A DNA stretch of 14,517 nucleotides from JAIVJN01 sp036732565 (lineage in GTDB: Bacteria > Acidobacteriota > Vicinamibacteria > Vicinamibacterales > UBA2999): contig DAINCF010000140.1 in NCBI GenBank assembly GCA_036732565.1, forward strand, positions 1-14,517, given 5' to 3'. Under the pieces are notes generated by a model, which did no database searches, was not told the origin of the DNA, and saw only the letters and a program-made list of their open reading frames with translations. A program made the position numbers and the translations under genes. Positions 1 through 5,863 of this stretch are shown here, piece after piece. Every line of letters begins with the position of its first letter. Within the stretch, counting starts at the first letter, position 1.

Positions 1-1157
1 CGGCTGGCCTCGCGCGCGCGGGCCGCCAGCACGATGCGCGCGACGATGGCTTCGGCCACCGACTGGTTGTGGTTCATCCAGTGCTCGAGCGCCGGACGCA
101 CCATGCCGTCGACCATCGACTGTACTTCGGGGTTGTTGAGGCGATCCTTGGTCTGTCCCTGGAACTGCGGCTCCTGAATGAACCCTGACAGGACCCCCGT
201 GAGCCCTTCGCGAATGTCTTCGGCGGTCAGCGTCACACCCTTGGGCGTCAGATCGTGCGTCTCGATGTAGTTGCGCACCGCCTTCCCGAGGCCGGCTCGC
301 AATCCGTTCTCATGTGTGCCGCCAGATCCCGTCGGGATCCCGTTGATGTAGCTGCGAATGTGCTCGTCGGTGGCTTCGGTCCACTGCAGCACGAGCTCGA
401 GCCGCAGGCCGTTCTCGCGATCCAGCACGAACGCCGCTTCGTGCACCGCCTTGGCGCCGCGTTCGGTGACGATCTTCTTCAGGTAATCGGCGAGACCCTC
501 GGCGTGCTGGAAGACGTCACGCCCACCCGACGCCTCGTTGTCGAACACCACCTTGACGTTTCGATGCAGGTAGCTGGCAACCTCGAGGCGCTCGCGAATG
601 ACCTGGGCGTCGAACTCCACCTTCGGGAAGATCGTCGGATCCGGGCGGAAGAACACCGTCGTGCCGCTGCCGCGCGCCGCGCCCGTCTTCTTCAACGCCC
701 CGGTCGGTTTCCCCTGCTTGAAGCTCATCTCCCACTGCGAGCCGTCGCGCTTGACGGTCGCGATCAGCTCCCGCGACAGGGCGTTGACCACGCTCGCGCC
801 GACGCCATGGAGTCCGCCGGCAGTCTTGTAGTTGCCGGTCTCGAACTTGCCGCCGGCATGGAGCACCGTGAAGATGACCTCGAGCGCGCTCTTCTTCGTC
901 TTCGAATGGACGTCGACCGGAATGCCACGCCCGTCATCGGTAATGGTGATCGACGATCCGTCCTTGTGCAGCGTGACGATGATGTTCGAGGCAAACCCGT
1001 TCATCGCCTCGTCGATCGCGTTGTCGAGGATCTCCCAGACCAGATGATGCAGGCCGTGCGAGCCGACGCCGCCGATGTACATGCCGGGGCGTTTGCGCAC
1101 CGGCTCGAGGCCTTCGAGGACGGTGATGTCTTTCGCGGTATACGACGTACTGCTCAT
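1..1157 (-). CDS. Type IIA DNA topoisomerase subunit B (GyrB/ParE), N-terminal part; cut by left edge
   Basis: This is the ATPase subunit of DNA gyrase or topoisomerase IV, which uses ATP to pass one DNA duplex through another in the cytoplasm. The visible 385 codons begin at the ATG at 1157-1155 and stay open to base 1. Residues 1-215 form the GHKL ATPase domain: the region around GLEPVRKRPGMYIG (16-29), Glu42 and Asn46 of the EILDN motif, DDGRGIP (74-80) and the ATP lid GGLHGVG (114-120). The transducer domain follows, with SYINGIP...GGTHENGLR (269-287) and the QTK loop (Lys337), which contacts the ATP gamma-phosphate in the family. The toprim and C-terminal parts lie outside the window. 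The IPT..GGTH.NGLR string looks closer to ParE than to classical GyrB, but without the C-terminal half I cannot separate the paralogues, so I give no symbol. There is no Shine-Dalgarno sequence; a perfect -10 box lies 9 nt before the ATG. Confidence 0.96.
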   Translation of the reverse strand, partial: MSSTSYTAKDITVLEGLEPVRKRPGMYIGGVGSHGLHHLVWEILDNAIDEAMNGFASNIIVTLHKDGSSITITDDGRGIPVDVHSKTKKSALEVIFTVLHAGGKFETGNYKTAGGLHGVGASVVNALSRELIATVKRDGSQWEMSFKQGKPTGALKKTGAARGSGTTVFFRPDPTIFPKVEFDAQVIRERLEVASYLHRNVKVVFDNEASGGRDVFQHAEGLADYLKKIVTERGAKAVHEAAFVLDRENGLRLELVLQWTEATDEHIRSYINGIPTGSGGTHENGLRAGLGKAVRNYIETHDLTPKGVTLTAEDIREGLTGVLSGFIQEPQFQGQTKDRLNNPEVQSMVDGMVRPALEHWMNHNQSVAEAIVARIVLAARAREAS

Positions 1158-1166
1158 CGAGAGTCG

Positions 1167-1197
1167 ATTATAGAGGTGTCACGAGTGTAGCCACCAA
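1167..1197 (-). promoter_or_regulatory. Putative promoter of the topoisomerase subunit B gene, leaderless geometry
   Basis: On the minus strand a perfect TATAAT (1172-1167) ends 9 nt before the ATG at 1157. Transcription would be expected to start at or within about 3 nt of the ATG, giving a leaderless or nearly leaderless mRNA, which agrees with the missing Shine-Dalgarno sequence. A weak -35 candidate TTGGTG (1197-1192) sits 19 nt upstream of the -10 box and inside the flanking inverted repeat. The -10 box is seen directly; promoter function and start site are inferred. Confidence 0.55.
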
Positions 1198-1310
1198 GAA
1201 CACGAAGGAATGTGGCCATGAAGACACGAAGAGCACCAAGAATTCTTCCCAATGTGGCTTGGTGGCTTGGTGCCTTGGTGGCTAACGTCTTCTTGGTGCC
1301 TTTGTGGCAA
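1188..1310. repeat. Intergenic CACCAAG/CTTGGTG inverted-repeat element
   Basis: The gap between the DUF1835 gene and the topoisomerase gene holds a repeat-rich block. The heptamer CACCAAG occurs at 1192 and 1234. Its complement CTTGGTG occurs at 1258, 1266 and 1274 (exact 8-nt period) and again at 1292. An 11-bp perfect inverted repeat pairs 1188-1198 (TAGCCACCAAG) with 1274-1284. An inner arm pairs 1233-1240 (GCACCAAG) with 1266-1273. The transcript could fold into a long branched hairpin. I recall similar CACCAAG-rich intergenic repeats in soil bacterial genomes, but that is memory, not a search. No coding signal is visible. It lies after the DUF1835 stop codon and overlaps the possible -35 region of the topoisomerase gene. 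Confidence 0.75.
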
Positions 1311-1319
1311 AACGTATCG

Positions 1320-2270
1320 TCACGCCAGTCGGATCGTTCGTGCGGCCTGATCCCAGCGCCACATCGGCCCTTTGCCGGACAGGTGAACGCCGCCGAGCCA
1401 TCGATCGATGCCGCAGACGCGGATGCGATCCGCCTGGCCCTCGAGCACGCGCACGCCATCGTCGGTCAGCGCGACGGCGTCCTCCAACGAGAGCGCTCCA
1501 CTGGGGCTCTGGCGGCGGACGACGATGGCGAGCGGGGTGGCGCAGTCGAACACACCGCGCATGTGGAGCAGGAATCCGGCGTCGCCCATGAACACCGCCT
1601 CCTCGCGCTCCTGGTGCGCCTGCACGTAGACGTCGGCCATGCGCGACGCGCCGTTGGCGATGGCGCTCAACGCTTGCCCTTCAGTACGCGAGAGCCCGTT
1701 GGCGACGGACGGGAACTGCTGCAGATGTCGTATCAGCGCCGCCGGCAGATGCGGCAACGCGCCGACACGCGGGACGACGTCGAGCACGGCACGGGGATCC
1801 GACGATCGAAACGCGGCCCACGCCGTCCGCGCGGCGCCGCGCTGCGATGAATCCACCTCGCGTCGCTTGGTGAAGAGCGTCGCGAGGTGTGCGGGTGAGT
1901 GCTTTCCGAGGTAGTCGCTCGCCATGACCGCGCTGATGCGCGGGCGGCTGCCGTTGGGCAGCATGTCGAGCACCTGCAGGATCTGCAGCTGATCGAACAG
2001 ATCGTGCTCGAACCAGAGGACAACCTCGTCGTGCGCGGCAGCTCCAAGGACGGCCTCGTCGCGCGTGGCAAATTCCTGCACGACCTGGTCGCGGGGAATA
2101 CCGGCCCAGGGCGCCAGAAACGCGGCACGGCTCGCGCGAAGCGTGGAGACGTCAAGACCTGCCTGCACGGGCCCCTCATGAAGGACATCGTGGAACGTGA
2201 TGATGTCGCCCTTCAGGCCGAGAGTGCGCAGCAGGCTGGCGACGACCGAGCCGTTGGTGATGTGCAGCAT
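1320..2270 (-). CDS. DUF1835 domain-containing protein
   Basis: This 316-aa cytoplasmic protein has no signal peptide or membrane segment and its biochemical function is unknown. The N-terminal DUF1835 domain is shown by MLHITNGSVV (1-10), HDVLHEGPV (27-35) and the strongly conserved-looking WFEHDLFDQLQIL (86-98); its many His, Glu and Asp residues would suit metal or phosphate binding, but that is inference. The C-terminal part (about 200-316) looks like a small helical or winged-helix module ending in RWLGGVHL and WRWD strings. I chose the ATG at 2270-2268 because the family motif begins exactly there; the frame stays open upstream to 2375, but that stretch overlaps the divergent gene and has no domain. 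It is transcribed divergently from the small membrane protein at 2293, with 22 nt between start codons. No Shine-Dalgarno sequence is seen. Confidence 0.85.
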   Translation of the reverse strand: MLHITNGSVVASLLRTLGLKGDIITFHDVLHEGPVQAGLDVSTLRASRAAFLAPWAGIPRDQVVQEFATRDEAVLGAAAHDEVVLWFEHDLFDQLQILQVLDMLPNGSRPRISAVMASDYLGKHSPAHLATLFTKRREVDSSQRGAARTAWAAFRSSDPRAVLDVVPRVGALPHLPAALIRHLQQFPSVANGLSRTEGQALSAIANGASRMADVYVQAHQEREEAVFMGDAGFLLHMRGVFDCATPLAIVVRRQSPSGALSLEDAVALTDDGVRVLEGQADRIRVCGIDRWLGGVHLSGKGPMWRWDQAARTIRLA

Positions 2271-2278
2271 GAGCGGGG

Positions 2279-2285
2279 TATTATC
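2279..2285. promoter_or_regulatory. Putative bidirectional -10 region shared by two divergent genes
   Basis: The 22-nt gap between the start codons at 2270 (minus) and 2293 (plus) contains TATTATC. Read on the plus strand it gives TATTAT (2279-2284), 8 nt before the GTG of the small membrane protein. Read on the minus strand it gives GATAAT (2285-2280), 9 nt before the ATG of the DUF1835 gene. Both spacings would put transcription start at or next to the start codon, and neither gene has a Shine-Dalgarno sequence. A weak plus-strand -35 candidate TTGGTG (2254-2259) lies 19 nt upstream; no convincing minus-strand -35 was seen. Function is inferred from geometry. Confidence 0.45.
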
Positions 2286-2292
2286 GCGGGCT

Positions 2293-2691
2293 GTGGGTCG
2301 ACTCGGACTGTTCGCGGTCTGGGCGATAGCCAGCGGCACAACCCTGGCGCTCGGCCTGCTCGGCCGCGAGCTCATCCGTCAGCCCGTGATCGCGCACTCG
2401 CCGCCGCCGACCGATGTCGATCGGATGCGGCCACCCCAGAGTGCCAATCCCTGGGCCCGTTGGGTCGTCACTGAACAACTGACTGCGCACTACGTCCTCA
2501 TCTCTCACGTCGAAACCCAGTATCTCGAAGAAGCGTCGAGTATCGCCCGGCAGCTCGTTGACCCGGTCAAGACACGCTACTCCGAGGTGCTGATCTATTT
2601 CCATCGACCCGGTCGGCCGGACACCCTGCCACCGCGGCGGGTCCAGTGGACGCGCGCGCACGGATACGTCGAAACGATCTTCACGCCCTGA
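2293..2691 (+). CDS. Small membrane-anchored protein of unknown function (132 aa)
   Basis: I do not recognise this family. The GTG at 2293 gives a 132-aa protein with one N-terminal hydrophobic segment (about residues 4-21, rich in Ala, Leu and Gly), a short proline-rich linker (about 28-44) and a small alpha/beta-looking soluble domain (about 45-132) containing HYVLISHVETQYLEE, YSEVLIYFHRPGRPD and a C-terminal RVQWTRAHGYVETIF. Depending on topology, the soluble domain would lie in the periplasm or be tethered in the cytoplasm. The same frame is open upstream to an ATG at 2197, but that region overlaps the DUF1835 gene and adds arginine-rich sequence without a domain, so I prefer the GTG next to the TATTAT box. 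It converges on the NYN gene, with stop codons 30 nt apart across a palindrome. Codon use matches the neighbours and coding is likely. Confidence 0.72.
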   Translation: MGRLGLFAVWAIASGTTLALGLLGRELIRQPVIAHSPPPTDVDRMRPPQSANPWARWVVTEQLTAHYVLISHVETQYLEEASSIARQLVDPVKTRYSEVLIYFHRPGRPDTLPPRRVQWTRAHGYVETIFTP

Positions 2692-2696
2692 CCCGA

Positions 2697-2726
2697 CGTA
2701 GAGGCGGCTCGCGAACCGCCCCTACG
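2697..2726. terminator. Near-perfect 30-bp palindrome between convergent genes; possible bidirectional terminator
   Basis: The palindrome has outer arms CGTAGAGGCGG (2697-2707) and CCGCCCCTACG (2716-2726) around a CGCG-type centre. Over 30 bp it departs from perfect dyad symmetry at only two base pairs. No T-tract follows on either side, so it is not a classical intrinsic terminator, but it lies exactly between two converging stop codons (2691 and 2722). The minus-strand reading of its right arm contains the TAG stop codon (2724-2722) of the NYN gene. GTAGGGGCGG-type palindromes of this kind are, as I recall, frequent intergenic repeats in GC-rich soil bacteria; the copy number here is unknown. 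Confidence 0.65.
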
Positions 2727-4308
2727 CGCCCGACGGCTTCTTTCGCGCCCGCGCCGGCGTCTTGCGCGCGACCGGCGCCTTGCGGGCACGCCTCGGTTTC
2801 TCTTCCTCGACAGCAGCCGGCTTGCGCGTGCCGCGGCGCTGACGTCTCGGCGCGCCGGGGATCGGCTCTTCGATCACGCCCTCCGGTCCAAAGTAGTTCG
2901 TCTGCGCGTCGTGCGGCTCCTCGTCTTCAACCGGAGGCGTGATGACGATCGGCATCGACGGGACCTGCTCCTCGCCCGATGGGTCCGCCGACTCGGCGGG
3001 CGCCGCCGCCACGTCTGGCTCGGCCGAGGTGTCCTCGGCGTCGCGCAACAGCGTCCAGCCGGGGGTGACGCTCTTCGGCCGATAGATCTGGCCGGTCGGC
3101 GGCGGCAACGCCGGACCTGCGGCCGCGGTCTGCACGGCGAACACGCGCAGTCCGCCCTGCCGATCGCGCTCGAGGCGCACGAGGCCCTCTTTCTGACCCG
3201 CGCGCATCAAGTCGACGATCGATCCGTGCTTGCGCTCGTCGAACTCGGCATCGGTGGAGCGCAGGAACTGTTTCATCTGGCGCAGATACATCGGCCAGCG
3301 CGGCGGCTGCGGGGGATCGGCCAGCGCGCGCCGAAGCAGCTCCAGTCCTTCTGCCGTGTTGGCCGCGCTCATTCCGTTCTCACGGCGTCCGACCGCCACT
3401 GGAGCCGACGGACGCTCGACGAGCTCGCCGGCGGACACGTCCGCGCCCTCGCTTCGCGCCTCCGCCTTCACGCCTTGCAGCGCTGCGGCGGCCAGGTCGA
3501 CGGAGACGTCGGCGGACACCTCTGACGGGCCAGGCTCCATCGTGCTCGTACCCTCGGCGAGCTCGACCAACGTGCTGCGACCGTTGTGGCGGAGCGTGAC
3601 GAAGCCCCGTTGCGAGAGGCGCTCGGCGAAATCGCGGAAGCTGCTGACGCCGTAGTCGCGCTCGGAGAACGAGGAGTCGAGCTGCAACAGCGTGCTCTTC
3701 AGCAAGCCAAGCTGCGGTGTCACCTCGCGATCGGTCAGCACCTGCAGCGCGCGCTTGACCAATGGCATCGCCTGATCCAACGATGCGGACCCGGCCACCG
3801 ATGACCGGCCGCGATCGGCGCGCGGCTGTGCCGGCGTCGAGCGGGCGATGTTCTCGTAGGCGATGAACTCCGTGCAGTTCTTCTGCATCACCTGGCTGGT
3901 GAAGGCGCGGCCGCCGACCACGAACACCTTCTTGTCGTATTGCTTCAGCTTCTCGACGAGCGTGATGAAGTCGCTATCGCCGCCGACGATGACGAAGGCG
4001 TTGATGTGGTCGTGGGTGAACGCCATCTCCAGCGCGTCGAGCGCGAGGTTGATGTCGGCGCCGTTCTTGTCGCCGCCGGGGGTCATCACCCGCTGCACGA
4101 GGCGAATCGCATGGTTGGCCATCGCGCGCCCGTGGTCGCCGGAGCGCTTCCAGTCGCTATAGGCGATCTTGGTGATGATCTCGCCGCGCTCCTTGATGGC
4201 CTCGAGGACCGCGCCGACATCGAAGTGGAGACCGAGAGTGGTTTTGACGCCGATCTCGACATTGTCGAAGTCGATGAAGACGGCGATTTTGAGACGTTGA
4301 TCAGACAT
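2722..4308 (-). CDS. NYN (PIN-like) domain protein with two LOTUS/OST-HTH-like domains and a basic tail
   Basis: This 528-aa protein is probably cytoplasmic and RNA-directed. Residues 6-155 are a LabA-type NYN domain with the acidic residues expected of a PIN-like metal-dependent nuclease: Asp13 and Asp15 (FIDFDN), Asp85 (GADINLALD) and Asp111/Asp113 (VGGDSDF). Residues 177-250 resemble a LOTUS/OST-HTH RNA-binding domain, with DYGVSSFRDFAERL and a closing STLVEL strand. Residues 319-392 look like a second, more divergent copy (PPRWPMYLRQMKQFL; RKHGSIVDLMRAGQ). The next ~90 residues are acidic and probably disordered. The last ~45 are rich in Lys, Arg, Ala and Pro, like bacterial histone-like tails. 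The ATG at 4308 is chosen for its GAAGGA ribosome site 6 nt upstream; the open extension to 4395 is repeat sequence. The stop codon lies inside the palindrome at 2697-2726. The target RNA is unknown. Confidence 0.9.
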   Translation of the reverse strand: MSDQRLKIAVFIDFDNVEIGVKTTLGLHFDVGAVLEAIKERGEIITKIAYSDWKRSGDHGRAMANHAIRLVQRVMTPGGDKNGADINLALDALEMAFTHDHINAFVIVGGDSDFITLVEKLKQYDKKVFVVGGRAFTSQVMQKNCTEFIAYENIARSTPAQPRADRGRSSVAGSASLDQAMPLVKRALQVLTDREVTPQLGLLKSTLLQLDSSFSERDYGVSSFRDFAERLSQRGFVTLRHNGRSTLVELAEGTSTMEPGPSEVSADVSVDLAAAALQGVKAEARSEGADVSAGELVERPSAPVAVGRRENGMSAANTAEGLELLRRALADPPQPPRWPMYLRQMKQFLRSTDAEFDERKHGSIVDLMRAGQKEGLVRLERDRQGGLRVFAVQTAAAGPALPPPTGQIYRPKSVTPGWTLLRDAEDTSAEPDVAAAPAESADPSGEEQVPSMPIVITPPVEDEEPHDAQTNYFGPEGVIEEPIPGAPRRQRRGTRKPAAVEEEKPRRARKAPVARKTPARARKKPSGA

Positions 4309-4320
4309 AGACGATCCTTC

Positions 4321-4428
4321 TGGGCTTGAGGCTTGAGGCTCGAGACTCGGGGCCTGATGGGCTTGAGGCCTCAGGCCTGGCGCTTTGCGCCGCAAGCCCT
4401 AAGTCTCAGGACCCAAGTCCCAGGTCTC
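4321..4428. repeat. Intergenic GGCTTGAGGC/CCCAAGTCCC repeat element, copy 1
   Basis: The 121-nt gap between the MBOAT and NYN genes is almost filled by repeat sequence. TGGGCTTGAGGC occurs twice (4321-4332 and 4358-4369). GAGGCCTC (4365-4372) is a palindrome, and GGCGC-TTT-GCGCC (4379-4391) can form a short hairpin. The 17-mer CCCAAGTCCCAGGTCTC (4412-4428) recurs exactly at 7192-7208 in the same orientation. The element begins 1 nt after the MBOAT stop codon, and the NYN ribosome site (GAAGGA, 4320-4315) begins where it ends. It may mark a 3' end, an RNA processing site or a mobile REP-like sequence; none of these is shown by the sequence. Confidence 0.75.
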
Positions 4429-4429
4429 T

Positions 4430-5863
4430 TCAGAATTGGAAATAGATGAAATCCAGCGATACGTGACTCCGCAGCACGAGAATGAGGGTGACGAGAGCGC
4501 CGCCGCCGGCCAGCTGGACGCCGACGAATCCTGGACGCGCCGCGTGGCGGACGACCCAGTCGGCCAGCCATGGCTGCCGCTCGCGCGCGAGCGCCCAGAG
4601 ATCGTCGACGAAGAGCGGCAACGCCCACGTCGCCGTCATCGCGAACAGGTACAGGCCCAGCGCCCGCTCAGCCGCCGAGCTGTCGGCCGGCGACAGCAGC
4701 AGGAAGCGGCGCAGATACTCCGGATCGGTCTCGCGGAAGAACAGCCAGCCGGCCATCGCCAACGAAACCGTCAAGACAATCTGCACCAGCGCGAGCGGGC
4801 CGGGCCAGCGTTCCGGCAAGCGCAGCCAACGCCCGAGCGTGCCGGAGACCACGACCAGGAGGCCATGATACAGGCCCCAGAGCACATAGTTCCAGCTCGC
4901 GCCATGCCAGAGCCCGGATATCAGGAACGTCACGAGCAGATTCATCTCCCGCTGCAGCCGCGGCACGCGGTTGCCGCCAAGCGGAATGTAGACGTAGTCG
5001 CGAAACCACGTCGACAGCGAGATGTGCCAGCGGCGCCAGAAATCCGCCGGGCTGTGCGCGATGTAGGGATGGTTGAAGTTCTGGACCAGCGAGAACCCGA
5101 ACCAGCGAGCCGTGCCGCGCGCGATGTCCGAGTACGCCGAGAAGTCGGCGTAGATCTGAATCCCGAACGCGAAGACGCCGGCCCACATCATCTCGAACCC
5201 GGGATCGCGCACCGAGAAGACGCGGCTGGCGATCAAACCGACGTTGTCGGCAATCACCAGCTTTTTGAAGAAGCCCCACACGACCAGCAGCAGCGCGCGG
5301 TTCGCGCCTTCGACCGAGAAGCGGCGCGGCTGCTCCACCTGCACGAGCAGGTTCTGCGCCCGCATGATCGGACCCGCCACCAGATGCGGGAAGAACGCCA
5401 CGAACAACGCGAAGTCGATCGGGTTGCGCCGCGCCTGCATCTCGCCCCGATACACGTCCACGGTGTAGCTGAGCGCCTGGAAAGTGTAGAACGAGATGCC
5501 GGCCGGCAGGAGGATCTGCAGCAAGGGCGGAGCGACGTTCAGGCCCATGCCGGCAAGCACCTGGCCGACGTTGTCGACGAAGAAGTTGAAGTACTTGAAG
5601 AACCCGAGCATCCCGAGGTTGACCGCCAGGCTCGCGCCCAAGTACCCCTTCTTCCGCCCCGGATCGTCCTCCATCCGCCGCGCCGCCCAGAAGTCGACCG
5701 TCGTCGACACCAGCATGATCGCGACGAACCACGGGTGCACCCAGCCGTAGAACAGGTAGCTCGCGGCGAGCAGCACCACGTTCTGCGCGCGGTGCGGCAG
5801 CCGCCAGTAGATCGTCACGACGACGAGGAAGAACGCGAGGAAATCGAGGCTGTGGAAGATCAT
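4430..5863 (-). CDS. MBOAT family O-acyltransferase (AlgI-like)
   Basis: This 477-aa polytopic inner-membrane protein is of the usual length for bacterial MBOAT acyltransferases, which move an acyl group (often acetyl) across or onto an exported glycan or other acceptor. Family signatures in order are PAGISFYTFQALSY (120-133), PHLVAGPI (159-166), YADFSAYSDIARG (238-250), FNHPYIAHSPADFWRRWHIS (263-282), the RDYVYIPLGG loop (288-297), the catalytic His320 in GLWHGASWNYVLWG, His333, and the typical DFIYFQF end. About ten hydrophobic segments are visible. The ATG at 5863-5861 overlaps the upstream SGNH stop codon as ATGA, so the two are probably translationally coupled and act together, as in AlgI-AlgJ/AlgX, PatA-PatB or DltB-DltD systems. 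No polysaccharide genes are nearby, so the acceptor cannot be named. I do not assign algI because the specificity is unknown. Confidence 0.95.
   Translation of the reverse strand: MIFHSLDFLAFFLVVVTIYWRLPHRAQNVVLLAASYLFYGWVHPWFVAIMLVSTTVDFWAARRMEDDPGRKKGYLGASLAVNLGMLGFFKYFNFFVDNVGQVLAGMGLNVAPPLLQILLPAGISFYTFQALSYTVDVYRGEMQARRNPIDFALFVAFFPHLVAGPIMRAQNLLVQVEQPRRFSVEGANRALLLVVWGFFKKLVIADNVGLIASRVFSVRDPGFEMMWAGVFAFGIQIYADFSAYSDIARGTARWFGFSLVQNFNHPYIAHSPADFWRRWHISLSTWFRDYVYIPLGGNRVPRLQREMNLLVTFLISGLWHGASWNYVLWGLYHGLLVVVSGTLGRWLRLPERWPGPLALVQIVLTVSLAMAGWLFFRETDPEYLRRFLLLSPADSSAAERALGLYLFAMTATWALPLFVDDLWALARERQPWLADWVVRHAARPGFVGVQLAGGGALVTLILVLRSHVSLDFIYFQF

Noticed and set aside
255..1190. Plus-strand open frame of 311 codons opposite the topoisomerase gene
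   Set aside because: Shadow of an unmistakable GyrB/ParE frame on the minus strand; no domain or ribosome site.
1188..1310. CRISPR-like array from repeated CACCAAG units
   Set aside because: The units are 7-8 nt, in both orientations, and have no regular spacers.
4309..4395. N-terminal extension of the NYN protein to an ATG at 4395
   Set aside because: The 29 extra codons are repeat sequence, while the ATG at 4308 has a GAAGGA ribosome site and directly precedes the NYN motif.
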